A stretch of 64,000 nucleotides of DNA from Cervus elaphus (GCF_910594005.1 NC_057847.1:20496001-20560000); one strand, 5' to 3'. Counted from the first letter of the stretch, positions 36,101-51,100 are shown. The notes: generated from the sequence alone by a model not told the origin. Program-made: numbers and translations.

Positions 36101-39100
36101 AGGGATTCTGCAGCTGCTTATCTCTCCGCCACCATCCCAAGTCCCAGATTGTAGATTCCTAATGTTGTTAGGAATCTGCAGGAGCAATTTGTCTTTACTT
36201 TTAACTGTTACCTAATTAAAATTTTTTTAAGTTATGTCATTTCTTATTATTAAATATCACTAACAATCTGAAAACATTTCCATATTACAGAATTAGCACA
36301 GTATTGTGTAGTGAAAGTTTAATGTTTTATTTTTTTCTGATTTGCTTTCTAACTCTGGCTCTAAGGAGAGAAACTCTGTTGTGATATTTGGACACTGATT
36401 TGTTGTGCAGATGGAAATGAATGTGAATGGAAGTAGGAAATAGACTTAGGAAGGTTTTAAGGACTCTTTGAAATAATATTAAGCAAGAACTGCTATGATG
36501 TCATGAAAACAACCTTTTCCCTTTGAAGGCTGTGAGGTTAGTTTTAAAGAGAAATAAAGGAAAATATTAAATGCTGAGTACATCTGTTTTCAATGGGAAT
36601 CAATCTATTGATTTAGTGGGCACCATGTTTATATTTTACAGTGGAGAAGGAATATTTTCCCTGTTTTGTTTTGTTACTAGGTTTTGTATATTTCCATTTA
36701 GTATGATGTAATAGCAAAAATGATTCATAAGTAGGAGTCATCTTGTTTTCAGTCTGTCTGAAAAGTTTTTGGCTTAGATTCATCTTCAAAAAGAGAAATG
36801 TTAAACAGCAAAACGTTAGTTAGAAATTTTTTTGCTTTACCCTTGCATGTTTTTTTGCCTTTCACATGAAAGGAAAAAACTAATATTTTCTTATACAGAT
36901 TTAAAAGTGGATAATGAGAAATTTTTGTTATAAGTAGTTATTCTTAGAGTTTTAGAGTTTGACCTTTTATTTGTCCTTTTTTAAGAAATTCAGTGGTAAT
37001 CAGTTGTAAAGAGCAGATTCATTGTTTTAATATTGCTGTTAATATTAACTTTGAAGAGTCACAGTGGAGCTCTTTGCATGATTATTTTAAAGAAACTTTA
37101 TTTTTTAGGTGATCTAACCTTGATAATAATAACCTCTGAATCACACAAAAATGTTGGAAAAACTAAAACATTAGACAAGTGATCGACACTTGATACATAG
37201 TGCTACCACTTCTGGTAATAGTACAATAAATACTCTCTTATATGTTATTTGTTAAATGTTCTCAGCCCCTGAATGCCTAGTAAAAATAATTTTAGGAAGT
37301 AAACACAACTTTGATAAAAAGGTATTTAAAGGACATGGTTGGGAGACTCAGGTAATGGGATTATAAAACATAAAAATGTTATCAAACAAATATTCTAGAT
37401 AAATAAGTAACATTGTTGGTCATTAAAACAGCTAAAGTGGTTTTTGTTTTTTTTTTTTAAGCAACAGTACTCAATGATGATTTCAGTTAGATAAACAGAA
37501 AGATTTTTGGTGGAACTATAAATTGGTGCATTCCTTTTGGAAAGCCTTTTGGTAGCATGAATCAATGGCTTAGTTTGATTGCCATTTGACCCTTCTTTTT
37601 CATTATATTTCATAAAGAAATACACATTAACAGAGAATTATACAGAGAATTGTTTAGTGCAAAAAAGAGAAAAATCTTATTGTTCAATATGAATAATCAA
37701 AGTGTTTTCATGTTTAATGCCACTATTAAAAATTAGGTTAATGGAGAATTAGTATTCATGTAGGCAAGTGGTCTGATTTAATGTTAGTTGGGGATAAAAA
37801 AACTAAAAATATAGAATCTATGGCACCATGCTGATAGCTTTATCTTAATTGTATAAGTAGGTGTGCAGGTTCTAGAAACAATATGCTAACGTATCAACAG
37901 TGATTATTTTGAGAAGAGGTTGGATTATTTGTATCAATTGTTCACTTTTGGAAATCTTGTGAACAAAACCAAGTTCTGGTGACTGAACTATTTGGGGATT
38001 TTACTTTTTTAATTTTCTTTCCTTTTATACTTGTTGACTGACCTCACCAATACTCTGATCTTTCTACTGTTCTGGCTCCTTAAACAGTCTTCTTTTATTT
38101 ATGCAAACATTGAACTACACAGTTAACTTTGCTATTAAAAGTTGGACATTCCGGGTTGTTCTTGGTTGTAAATGATGTTCCAGTCTGATGTTGTATTACT
38201 GGAGTAATGTCCTTAGCAATTTGAAGTTTCTTAGATTGGAGACATCAACAAACCATTGAAAACTGGCATTATGTAAAATCTATTTTCTTTACCCTTCCCT
38301 CAGTCACTGTTAATTCTGGAATATGTTTGGTTTAAAATAGCAAGCAAAGTTAATAATTTCTTTAATATTTCCATTTAGTGCAACTTCAAAACAATCATGG
38401 TAGGGAGTCACCAAATACTTTTTAAGTCAAACAAGAATACAGAAGATACTGTCATACCTTCTCTTTGATTCTTCACTTATTAGACAAAAGGAAAGTTGTA
38501 AGAATTTTCCATGAACTACTTGACTTGTTTTTCAGAAATTATAGGATTTTTTCCCCTAAATACTAATTCTGTTTAAAAAAAAAAAAAGAAAATGTCACAT
38601 TTTTAAAAATACTTTTTGGTGTTGCTGCATTATTGAAGTTTATCAATTACAGTTAGCTATTTTAATCTTAGTGCTAGTTATTTAATATTACGTGTTATGA
38701 ATGCTCTTTCTTGATAGATTTTTTTCATTTTTAGTTTTTTTTTTTTTAATTCCATTCTACCATCCTGAATTATTACCCTTTTGTGCTTGTGAAACCCAAT
38801 AAGTAATAGAAGCTGAGGAGTACTGATGAACTATAAAACTAAATTCAGTGGGTGATTATTTTATATTGCTGTTATCAAAAGATACTGGCATTATTCCTGA
38901 ATCAGGTTCACACTGAGTTTGATAATTATCTAAGCAAAGCATATTGAAAATATTTTTCATGCAATTTATGTGAATGTTGTACAAAAATAAATTCTTTGTA
39001 AGTGATTTTAGTTGTTTACTGTTTTCATACTAACTTTTTATATAGTGTAAAAGCTCTATGTTTGGGTATGAATCAAGATAACTTGAAAGTGTGGTGATTA

Positions 39101-42100
39101 AGCTCTGGATGTCATGCTGGGCTCTTGAAACATCTTTTACCTCTTCCTAACTTGGATCAGGGAGAAGTGGAAATATTTAACAGTATAATAAAGATTTGTC
39201 TACTTTCTATGTCTATGAATTTGTACATTCTGGACTTTTTATATAAATGGAATTACGCTATATGTGGTCTTTATGTCTGACTTCTTTCACTTAGCATCAG
39301 TCAAGGTCCCCCCATGTCATAGTATGTATCAGTACTTCATTGTTTGTAGAGTTAAAAACCTTATCTTTTTTATGTATACAATACAATAATATGAAATTAT
39401 AGAAGAAAATTTGTAGACAGTTATTAAGGTAAGATTCTTATATATGAAAGAGTGCTGCAACTTAAACATGCTGCTATTTTTAACCTAACTATTGTGACCA
39501 TTTTATCTCTACAGTTTAGATTTTGAAGAATGTGCTCACAAGTTGCTAAAAATGGAGTTTCCTGAGAGTCAAACAGTAAGTTAGTACTTTTTTTCTATTA
39601 GGAAATATATATGTGTTATAAAATGTGTATGTGTATGTTATAAAAATGTTTAAGATAGTTAATAGGTTTCATGAAATGAGTCAGTAACTCAGTGCTTCAT
39701 ATATGCTGCTCATTCCAGTGATTTGAATCAACTGCTTGTTTGAGGTGTGAGAAAAGGTGGAAGTCTCTCTGAACCACCATACTTGACACAGGTTTCTGAG
39801 TGGTTGCCTATAAATCAAATGGTGCCTTAAATATAATAGGAAGTTTGTTCCTTAATGAAGTACCTGGTCCATCTACTTTATGCACTAAGCGTTCTTTTGT
39901 CATAGAAGCTGTAAAGATCACCATACTTCTTGTTCCATTACTTGCAGTGGATATAGAAGAACCTGTTCCATTTTTTTTCATTCATTAATTTATTTAACAA
40001 AATGTATTCAGCATATATGGAGAAGGAAATGGCAACCCACTCTGTATTCTTGCCTAGGAAATCCCATTAACAGAGTCTGAGCCTGGTGGGCTACAATCCA
40101 TGGGGTCGCAAAGAGCCGGACATGACTTAGCAACTAAGCACATTCAGCATATACCATATGTCAGGCATTCTGTAAGGTGTCAGGGATTCAGCTTTCCATA
40201 AAGTACCTTTTAGCCCCCTCTTAGCCCATGGGACTCATAGTCTTATAACTCAGTACATACACTTAACTGTTCAAAATATGGAACCCTAATATCAGGGATA
40301 ATAAAGGTTAGACTGAGAAGATTATCTTAGGTTTTTTTTTTTTTCTAATTCTTTCCTTATGTATATTGCTCCCTGCCCATCTAAATTTTGGATGCTTGAA
40401 ATTTGTAGCAAAGGCTTTCAGGGTTTGGGTTTTCACATATTGATTTACATGTAGTAGACTCAGCACAGGTCCAGAGTGAATGTGTCAGCTCTAATAGGCT
40501 GTTTGATTTCTGGTTCTTCTAAAAGATCTTGGCTGAGCTGTTAGCATTACACGGAAGTCCTTTGACTTAAGGCCTTAAATATGTTCTGTTACAGGGATTG
40601 GCATACTGTGGCCCAGGCCCACTGCCCGTTTTGTTAATAAAGTTTTATTGGAATGCAGCCCTACCCATTGGTTGATGTATTGTGTGTGACTGATTTTGCC
40701 CTATAGCAGCAGACTAGTTGCAGCAGAGAACATATGCCACTAACAGCCTGAAATACTTGCTGTCTGGTCTTTTCCAGAAAAGAAGTCCCAATCTTTGTTT
40801 AAGAATGTAGGTTAGTTCTTGAAATGCCATGGTATGGAATTTTGAGAAGAGATTATTCTTTACAAATTAAAAAAAAATTTTTTCCCTCTTAAATTGATAT
40901 ATTAATAATAGTGTCCTTATATGTATTATGGGTATAATTGATGTATTATCATTGGAAGGGAATAAATTAGTGAATTAACCTTTAAAATTATAAGTGAAAC
41001 TAAAGTTATGGTATGATCTTGTCACATTATTTGCTGAATATAATTTTTATTAAAAATTTTATTAATGCAGAGGATAGTTGTTCTAGAACTTAACTTCCCA
41101 TTTTTTTCCCTTGAAACCACAGGCCAGAATATTTACTTTTCCCTCATATCTGAAGGATTATTTGTTAGGTAGATCATTCTTGCTAGAAATTTTTTTTTTT
41201 ACTTCATGTTGAATATGGCTTTTCACTCTCTTCTGGCCTGTAGCATTTGTGCTAAGAACTTCAACATATTTTGATAACATTTGGGGGAGTGTCTTAGTCT
41301 GTTTTCATTCAGTCAAAAGAATCTCCTAAAATCACTATGATATTTAATTAAAATGTTAAAATATTTAATTATTTTATGCCACAGGGAATAACTCTTATAA
41401 TTGCATTTAGTCTCAGAAAGAAAGTAATTTGTTTTGCAGGTTGTGCTGACTTTATTAGCAGTGCTATCAGCGGATTACCATGTTACATTATTTAAAACCT
41501 GATTAAGTGTTACTTTACTTTAAGATATAGAGTTGGTAGAAGTTGAAAATGCATTTTAATATATTGAATTAACGTTGTGTGGCAGAATTCAGAAAAGGTT
41601 ATTTAGGTTTTTTAGTACTATATTAAATTTTGACAAAGTGCATCTCTTCAGAACTTAGACATTTATAAACATTTTAATTGAGGCAACTTGTGACTAACCT
41701 TTAAAAAAAATAGTAATCGAGCAGTATAATTACATCTAAAAATAACCTTATATTGTGAAGAGAGGCCTTTCATTAGATAGTTTTATAAGTAGATTATCAG
41801 CTTCTCGAATAGCACTGTAGATCATTTTGCAGTGATGAAAATATTGGTATTCTTCCCCTTTTAGTACAGTGGCCACTATACTGGTCACATGTGGTTTCTG
41901 AGTACGTAAACTGTGACGTATGAGTAAGAAACTAAAATCTGAGTTTCACATAATGTTGAGTAATTTAAAGTTAAATAGCTGTGTATTGCTGGGGCCGCCA
42001 CACTGGAAGCACAGTTGTCAAGTGTTCTGTGCTGCTTCAGGGCTCCCCTTCCTCCCTGAACATGGATCAGTTCACTTCAATTCAGTCGCTCAGTCGTGTC

Positions 42101-45100
42101 CAACTCTTTGTGACACCATGGATTGCAGCGCACCAGTCTTTCTGGTCCATCACCAACTCCCGGAGCTTGCTCAAACTCATGTCCATCAAGTCGGTGATGC
42201 CATTCAACCATCTCATTCTCTGTTGTCCCCTTTTCCTCCTGCCTTCAATCTTTCCCAGCATCAGGCTCTTTTCCAGTGAGTCAGTTCTTTGCATCAGGTG
42301 GCCAAAGTATTGGAGTTTCAGCTTCAGCATCAGTCCTTGCATTGAATATTCAGGACTGATTTCCTTCAGGACTTACTGGTTGGATCTCCTTGCAGTCCAA
42401 GGACTCTCAAGAGTCTCTTCCAACACCACAGTTCAAAAGCATCAATTCTTTGGCGCTCAGCTTTCTTTATAGTCCAACTCTCACATCCATACATGACTAC
42501 TGAAAAACCATAGCTTTGACTAGATGGACCTTTGTTGGTAAAGTAATGTCTCTGCTTTTTATTTTTTATTTTATTTTATTTTTTATGTCTCTGCTTTTTA
42601 ATATGCTGTCTAGGTTAGACATAACTTTTCTTCCAAGGAGCAAGCGTCTTTTTAAATTCATGGCTACAGTCATCTGCAGTGATTTTGAAGCCCAAGAAAA
42701 TAAAGTCTCTCACTGTTTCCATTGTTTGCCCATCTGTTTGCCACAAAGTGATGGGACCTGATGCCATGATCTTAGTTTTCTGAATGTTGAGTTTTAAGCC
42801 AACTGTTTCACTCTCGTCTTTCACTTTCATCAAGAGGCTCTCTAGTTCATCGATTTCACCTTAAGGGTGGTGCCATCTGGATGTCATCTGGATGGTGTCA
42901 TCTGGTGGTGCATATGGATATTTCCAGTAAATGCATATTGACCTCATTTTTTAAAATATGTATAATAATTACATATTAATAGATTGTATCTCGTTATCAA
43001 AGGACAAAAATGTCAGAATTCCTAATTGAAAATATAAAGGTAAAATAAAAGTGAACTGAAAGAGTATATAGTATATTTTATAGGCTTGCTTTCTGTTTTT
43101 AGAAAGCAAATACATTACAGTTAATGTATTTATAAAAAAAAATTACTTTTAAACTTTCTGATAAGTTTTGTAGAAAAAGATCTTTAGTCAGTTTAGTAGT
43201 ACTCAGAATTAGGGTTAGGGTTATTCTCTTTTTCATTTTGTCTCCATTGATTTGTCCATATTTCCTGAGTTTCATCATCTATGAAATTGCTATCATTGAT
43301 ACATATTTCATTAGGGTTATTTCAGGAATTAAATAATATTTATTCATTATAAGTAATTTGTGATGTTGGTATTTTCCGATCTTGAATTAACTCTTGCATT
43401 TCATAGTTTAACAGAACTTTCATAAAGGAGTTTTCAAGACACAAAAATAACTGATTGGACAGTGTGTGGAAAGAGCAGTTATGGAATGATTCCATCTATT
43501 TGTTTAGATTCATCTGTGGACAGATCTATATGCGTAACATTTATTTTGAGGCTAAAAATCTTAGCCACAAAGGTCTTTTTTGTTGTTGTTCTTTTAAATG
43601 TATTTTCTTATCAACAAGGCAGTCATTATGTTAGCATTGAAGTTGTGCCCATTTATGCTCTGTAAACCCACTCCAGTATTCTTGCCTGGAAAATCCCATG
43701 GACGGAGGAACCTGGTATGCTACAGTCCATGGGGTCGCAAAGAGTCGGACGTGACTGAGCGACTTCACTCACTCACTCATGCTCTGTAAAGACCCACCAC
43801 GTTTTGCCTTTTCCATACTAACAAAATATATTCTTGATGATTCGGTTTGAATGTTGTATTGGTGGTCTGTATTTAAAAGATTTCTGTATAGAATCTTTTC
43901 AGAATGCGATATATTTAGTTTCTTTTTGTTGATGTATCTGTTTCCTCTACTAGGTTTTCTTGAAGTGGCTCATGCTTATGTGAGTTTAGAATTTTATAAG
44001 CAGTCTAATTAACATAAATGACATGGAATTTCTGTTAGCCAAACAGAAGACTTTAAAAAAACTATAGTCTTGACATAGATTGAATTTTTTGTTTTGTCTT
44101 CATAACTCAACTTCACCAAGTTTTATGTTTTTAAAACCTTATTTAAAAATTCAGGCTGTCTTTGTCATATTGATAAATTATCACACAGCATGGATTCGTT
44201 GTGTTTTGAATCATTAATGTAATTTTTTTCCAAACAGAAAGAACTCTGCAACATGATACTTGATTGCTGTGCCCAACAAAGGACATATGAGAAATTTTTT
44301 GGCTTATTAGCGGGGGTGAGTTCCGACCTCATTTTTCATGTTGGATTTTGATGAAATCACAAGGGTAATTCTGAACATGAGTATTGTGAATTAATGTGTC
44401 TGCTTTGTTGCCTGGTTTAATATACTAACATATCTTTGCTGAAAACAAATCGTTCTTCCCTTCCACAGTTTTCCCAATCTCTGTAGCTTCCTCCCTTCCC
44501 ACTTCCTATTTGTAGTTCTTTAACATTACCTATCATTCTTCCAGAACTTTGAGGCATTCCAATACATGCTTTGTAACAGTTTCCCAAAGAGAACAATTAA
44601 ATGCTGTCTTTTCAGAATTTCACAGCAGTTTTTGGTCAACTACATGTTCAGACAACATAAATAAAACATGAGCTAAAATAATTTTTTTGAATCCAAACTT
44701 AACCCATAGAGAAGTATATTTCTCATATATAAATGTGTGTATCTGTGGTCAGCCATGTGTATAACTTTGTTTTGGCATATAAATCCCAGGTAGATAGTGG
44801 TGGTATAAATTAACTTCTTTTTTAAGCATCCCATTATATAGCAAAGAAGATTGATATGATATACAAATATTTATTAACTTTTGATTGAATAAAATTAGGA
44901 TTTAATATGCTCATAATGGTGTTGACATTTTTATTTTTAATTTGTTAGCGATTTTGCATGCTAAAAAAAGAATACATGGAATCCTTTGAAAGTATATTCA
45001 AAGAACAATATGATACCATCCATCGCTTGGAAACAAACAAATTGAGAAATGTTGCTAAGATGTTTGCTCACCTTTTATACACTGATTCACTTCCATGGAG

Positions 45101-48100
45101 CGTAAGTAGATGAGTCAATATTTGTTCTTCTTTCCTAATCCCCTGTTATTCTGAAATAAATATTAAGTATAACATAGCCATACTTTCCCAATGTAGGCAG
45201 TGTACTTTAAAATGACATGTGGAGCAAACGTCTACTATAATGGCAGTCTTTGAGGTTATATTCATATAACGTGGGATCAAAAAGCTAACTTAGTGTATGA
45301 ATGTAAGAAATAACGTTTTGAATGATACTAATAGTCTAAACGTTACAATGCTTTTTGAAAGCGATACCTAGGAATGTTTTCAGAACAAACATAGTCTTTT
45401 TATCTTCTCCGTGTGCATTCATGTGTGTGCACAGTCTTATCCATGTACAGCAAAGTTTGGTGGCACATGATCCTCTTAGTTATTGCATGTTTCCTGATGG
45501 AGTAACTGTCAGAAGTTCCTCTGGTAAGGACATGAGAGAAATGACTGTTCTGACAGGATGTATTTTTCTTAGCCAGCACTGAAGTTGTATCAGTGTTTGG
45601 GAGGAGTTCCGGTAGTCATAGTTAGAACAAGGAAAGATACTCTCGCTGGGGAAGTGTACTCTGGGTTGGAATTTGAACTGCATTCAGTAAGCTGCCACTT
45701 AATTGTACAACCACTGTTCATTCAACAACCATTTGTTTAGTCACCAACTCTGTGCCCAGAAGGAGACACTGGGCTTCCAAAATGAATTATATATGGTCCC
45801 TGCTTTCAAGGAGTTTAATACCATATAGCAGAAGAGGTAAGATGCCCATGGTAATAATGCAGAATAAAAGTGATAGATTAGGCTGAAGGAATTGAAAAAT
45901 TCGAAAGAAATTATATCCAAGAAGAAAGAGATCATATTGTAGAATACCACAACCCAGTGGTAGAATGAAACAACATTGTTGAGCTAATGAACATTGGATA
46001 GATTTTTGTAATACTTGAAGTACTAAGTGTGTCCCACTACTTTAATAGGCATTTATAAGCTAACCCAGCAGGCTATTAAACTTTTTTACTTTGTTTTTTT
46101 CTTCCTTCTCTGGGAAAATGAAACCAAAGTTTTAAACAATTGAAATAGTAAACTCCTGGAACGCGTGATCCATTAAAAACTGGAGGTTGCTTTTACTTTT
46201 TTTTCACCCTAAAATATCTGTCTATGAGCTTTAGTTTTTAAGCCCTAGTCTTACTATGCAGAACAAGCCATCATTCTTGGTCTTTACCCTTCTCACGAAC
46301 AGGTATGCACTGGACATACAATATGATAACATCCGTTTTGATGACTAGGTTTTAGGAGCTAGTAATCTTAGCATTATATGCTAAAGACAGTATTCCTCCC
46401 TGCTATAAAAAGCACATTGCTCAGGAAAGAGAATGAACTTTACTTCTGTAGCATCTTAACATTTTGAAAATTTGTATAGAAAAGCAGTCTTAAACTTTCC
46501 CAGGTAATAATATGTATCAGCATAATGGAAGATATTTACAGATAATTCTTATTGAAGATAACAAATCATAATTTCAGGGGACACTGAAAGTTAGAGATAC
46601 TGGTCACTTTGTCTTTCCTTTTGAATACCAAAATAATAATGTCTTTTTTTAATTCTAATTTTCAGGTTCTTGAATGTATAAAACTGAGTGAAGAAACCAC
46701 TACGTCATCCAGTAGAATTTTTGTGAAAATATTTTTCCAAGAGCTGTGTGAATACATGGGTCTTCCTAAACTTAATGCAAGATTAAAGGATGAGTAAGTG
46801 TATTGTTAAATTTTAAATTAAACACTTTTTATTCTTAACTTTTATTCTCCTACTTTAGCAACCGTAAGTCCGCTCTTAGTTGTAAAAATATGTGTTAAGT
46901 CCTTAGGACATTCTTCATCTATTAGTCACTACTCTGACTCTCATGTTCTGTGTGACAGGACAACATGAAACTTTTAATGGTCATTTATTCAAGTAGAGAA
47001 AACTCAGATTTCATGCCTCTTTTAATTTAGTCAGAACATGCAAAATTATTTTTCCATGCTGACTGGAATTTTCCAGTAATGAGTTTTGTAGTTTTGCTTC
47101 ATTTTTACCCTAAGGTTGAGGCTTAGAATGATAATGTCTTATTATCAGTGGATAATTGTAAACATATACTGGTGACGGTCAGCCCTATAAGTCATATAAC
47201 TGTTTAGATTATTATGCTGAACTCGGGCTTTGTTCCAGTACTGTTATGTAATCCCTATCCCAGCTTTCTTACTTTCCAGGTATTCAGGTTGCATATTACC
47301 ACTTATATTGACTTCTACTCCATTCATACTCCTGAAATCCTTTGAGAGTTTTCTCAGTGATCACCTGCCAAATCCCCCAGTCTTTCACAGTCCTCATGCC
47401 TCTTGACCTCTTGGTCTCACTCACACTATTGACCACTTGCTCACTGATTCCTCACTTTATTCTCATTCTGCCTTGCTCCTCCCAGTCTCTCATCTTCGGC
47501 CTGCCTTGCTTATGTTCGCCAGAGGTCTGTCCTGAATTCTAAGTGCTCTGGGCCAATCCATTTGCTTCTCTTAGCTTCATATACTTATTCATTGGTCCTT
47601 GTCTACTTGCCAGGCTCTGGGACTCCTTCTCCAGCAAGATGCACTCTGACTGCTCAAACATTGCCCAGCTTATTAAACAATAATAATAAGCTGATTCATG
47701 CCCCCTTCCTCTATTTCCAGAGCTGGGAATTCCTTCTCTTGTTCTGTCCAGCAAACTCTTAATCATTCTTCTTATATTGTTACCTTTTTCTATGAAAGAT
47801 GGTTTTTCCTAACTCTGCTGCTTAGTCCACTGAGTCCGTCACTCAAAACCACGTGATATTGCTGTTTTTCTATTTGTTCCCCTCCCGAGAAACAGCAGTT
47901 CCATACAGTCTTTACCCTTGATTTCTCTTGACTGCTTTTCCCCTTCTGCCAGTGCCTTCCACAGTACTGTGTAGACATGAGTGTGTGTATGTACATCAGA
48001 GGAGGGCTTTTTTTTTTTTTTTTGTACATACACTCAAATATAAATACACATATGTATCCATAGATTTTATGTGTTATATACGTATAGCTATTCTGATTGT

Positions 48101-51100
48101 ATATGAAAGTTTTTTGTAAAAAAAACCTCCTCTCATATAATTATAGAAATCAATTTAATTTCTTTATTTTGGGCCACACCTCGTGACTTGCGTGATCTTA
48201 GTTCCCCTATCAGGAATTGAACCGGAGCCCATGGCAGTGAAAGTGCTGGGTCCAGTGGACCATCAGGGAAATTACTGGAAGTCAATTTTAGTAAACTGTG
48301 ACTTGACCCTACTCCTGTCGTTTAGATATCTTGCAGCCTGACCTAATTGATGATTTTTAAATCACTTGCTTATATTTCATTTACTAATTTAATATATAGA
48401 AATTCTGAAAAATGTCTGTATGAGGATTTTGCCTTTTTATCTGTAGGCAATCTGTTCTCTTTTGTTCATTTTCTTTTTCAGAACTCTGCAACCATTCTTT
48501 GAAGGATTATTACCCCGAGATAACCCAAGAAACACTCGATTTGCCATCAACTTCTTTACTTCTATTGGTCTTGGAGGTTTAACGTAAGAATTATTATCAG
48601 AGTTTTATTCAACTTACTTATCTCAAACTTATCTCACAGTTCCTTCGAGGCAGAATCTAACAGTGGTTATGTTTTTAATTAGGGATGAATTGCGTGAGCA
48701 TCTCAAAAATATACCAAAGGTCATTGTGGCACAAAAACCAGATGTTGAGCCAAGTAAATCCTCCTCCTCTTCCTCTTCCGAGTCCTCCTCCTCAGAGTCT
48801 GACTCCTCTGCCTCTGATTCAGACAGCAGTGACGGCAGTTCAGAGTCTTCTGGTGAAGAAAGCGGTTCTTCATCCACCAGTAGTCAGAGCTCAGCCTCAG
48901 GTACTGAAACTCATCTGTAATTGATCGTGCTCTTTTCTCACAAGTATGTTGCTGGTGGTGTTTACAAGGGAAGAGAACATTTGATTGCTTCTTTATTTTA
49001 GAGTTCACTTGTTTAAAAGCCACAATTAATAATATAAATGATCATCTATCACTGTTGCAGTCTATACTGAATTCAGTATTTATAATGTTAGGATTATCTT
49101 TTGAATCCTCTTCATCAAAATGAAGATACTCCATTGGCAAATATTTGTTTGAGTGCTGACTGAAATGCCTTTCATAATGTCTGTCATCTGCTTTGCAGGA
49201 GCTTTCCTGATGGTTGTATTTTAAAGAAATTTTAATTTTTAAGTATTAACAGTGAAGCCTTATATTAGTAATTGACACATACCACATATTCAGTGCATGT
49301 CTTATAAATGAACAGCTGTGTAAATTTTCATAGACAAACCATATCCATGTAGCCAGGACCCCAGAGGCCTTCCCTTGTTCTCTCCCCTGCTTACTACCTT
49401 TCCTCCCTTCCACTAGCTCATGGCAGCTCCTGTTCTGATTGGTAATTCTCTAAATTAGTTTTGCCTGTTTTTAACTTTGGAATTATGTATTATGAACTCC
49501 TTTATGTCTGGTTTGTCTTTCAACTTTATGTTTGTGAGATGCAGTCATACTATTGCATTTAGTTATTTTTCATTCATTCTCATTGCTGTATAGTTTTTTC
49601 AGTATGTATAAGTATTTCATAGTATATTTAATGTTTATCATTTTTACTTAATGGAAATTTAGATTTATAAATAGTGTTTCCATGAATGCTATGATGCATG
49701 TCTTTTGGTGACGTGTGCGTGTATACGTATGCACGTTTCTGTTGGATATATTCCTAGAAGTGGAATCCCTGGTTGTAGGATACTGCTGAACAGCTTTCCA
49801 AGTGGTTGTTCCAGTTTACACTCCCACCAGCCGTGTATGGGGCTTCCCCAGTGGCTCAGCAGTAAAGAATTTGCATGCAGTGTAGGAGCTGCAGAAGAGG
49901 TGGGTTTGATCCCTGGTTCCGGAAGATCCCCTGGAGGAGGACATGGCAACCCACTCCAGTATTCTTGCCTGGAGAATGCCATGGACAGAGGAGCCGGGCA
50001 GTCTGCAGTCTGTAGGGTCACACACAGTCAGACACAATTGAAGCGACTTGACATGCAGGCAGCCACGTGTGAGAGTTACAGGAGCGCCCATCTTCACTGA
50101 CGTTTTAACCATCATTTTCATTTCAGCTGTTTTGGTGGGTGTGCAGTGGTATTGCATTGTCATTTTAATTTGCATTTCCTTGATCATTGTGAGGCTGAGC
50201 ATCATTTTGTGTATTATTGGCCATTTGAATATTTTCTTTTTGTTAAGTGGCTGTTGCAAGCTTTTTGCCTCCCCCCACCCTTTTCTAATTATTTGTCTTT
50301 TCTGTTTATTTATAAGTGCCTTTATGTATTTTGGGTATGTCTCTTTTGTCACATGTGTACATTGCAAATAACTAGCCCTGTTCTTGTCTCTTAAGCCCTG
50401 TGAGGCTACCAGAGCTCTGCTGGTTTCTTCCCTCAGCAGCAGCCCTGAATCAGCAGATGCTTGCAGGAAGAAGGTGACATCAGCTCACTTCTCTGTGGTT
50501 CTGCCTTCTCTTGAATCTTGGCCCTTCTATCCTCCTTTTGTTTTTGCCAGCCCACTGGTGTCTTCTTTACTTTTTATTTTAAAATGATTTTTGACTTATA
50601 AGAAGGTTACAAAATTAGTACAGAGTATTTCCATATAGCTTTCACCCAACTTTCCCTAATGTTAATATTTTCCATAACTATAGTTCAATTATCAAAATCA
50701 GGAAATTAACATTGGGAAAATACTGAATTTCACCAGTCTTTCCACTGATGTCCCTTTTCTTGTTCCAGGATCCTTCTTGCCTTTAATTGTATTTCTCTTT
50801 AGCCTTCTATATAACCCATGATAGTTTCTCTCAGGCTTTTGTTGGTTTGAATGGCTTTGACCTTTTTTAAGTCCTTTGGTCACTTACTGTGCACATTGTC
50901 ACTCAGTGTGAATATCTGTCTGATGTTTTCTCATGATTCGAATGAGATTATTCATTTTAGGCCAGAGTTCCATAGAGATGATGTGTTGTTCTTACTGTGC
51001 CTTATTGAGGAGTTGATAATATTGATATGTCTTGTAGGTGATATTAACTTTAATCACTTGGTTATGGTGGTATCTGCTGAATTTTTTCATGGAAACCATT

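Larger units (their letters stand above)
39576..44237 (+). other. CWC22 coding intron 13
   Basis: 4.7-kb intron holding two 5'-truncated Bov-A SINEs with perfect 12-bp target-site duplications, a hAT-type fossil (40593-40795), a small scrap related to the 3690-3912 element near 41868-41905, and an antisense BovB fragment with an internal poly(A)-only insertion. A two-unit TTAGGG-like motif at 43208-43222 is too short to mean anything. Confidence 0.85.

Noticed and set aside
41920..42472. Plus-strand ORFs of 119 and 163 codons
   Set aside because: Mostly BovB 3' sequence read backwards; no independent coding evidence.
43208..43222. TTAGGG-like motif repeated twice
   Set aside because: Only two units in AT-rich sequence; too short for an interstitial telomeric tract.
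49816..50367. 183-codon minus-strand ORF
   Set aside because: It crosses a Bov-tA SINE and the flanking reversed L1; the translated SINE pieces (QLCLTVCDPTDCRLPGSSVH) recur in many copies and are not a gene.
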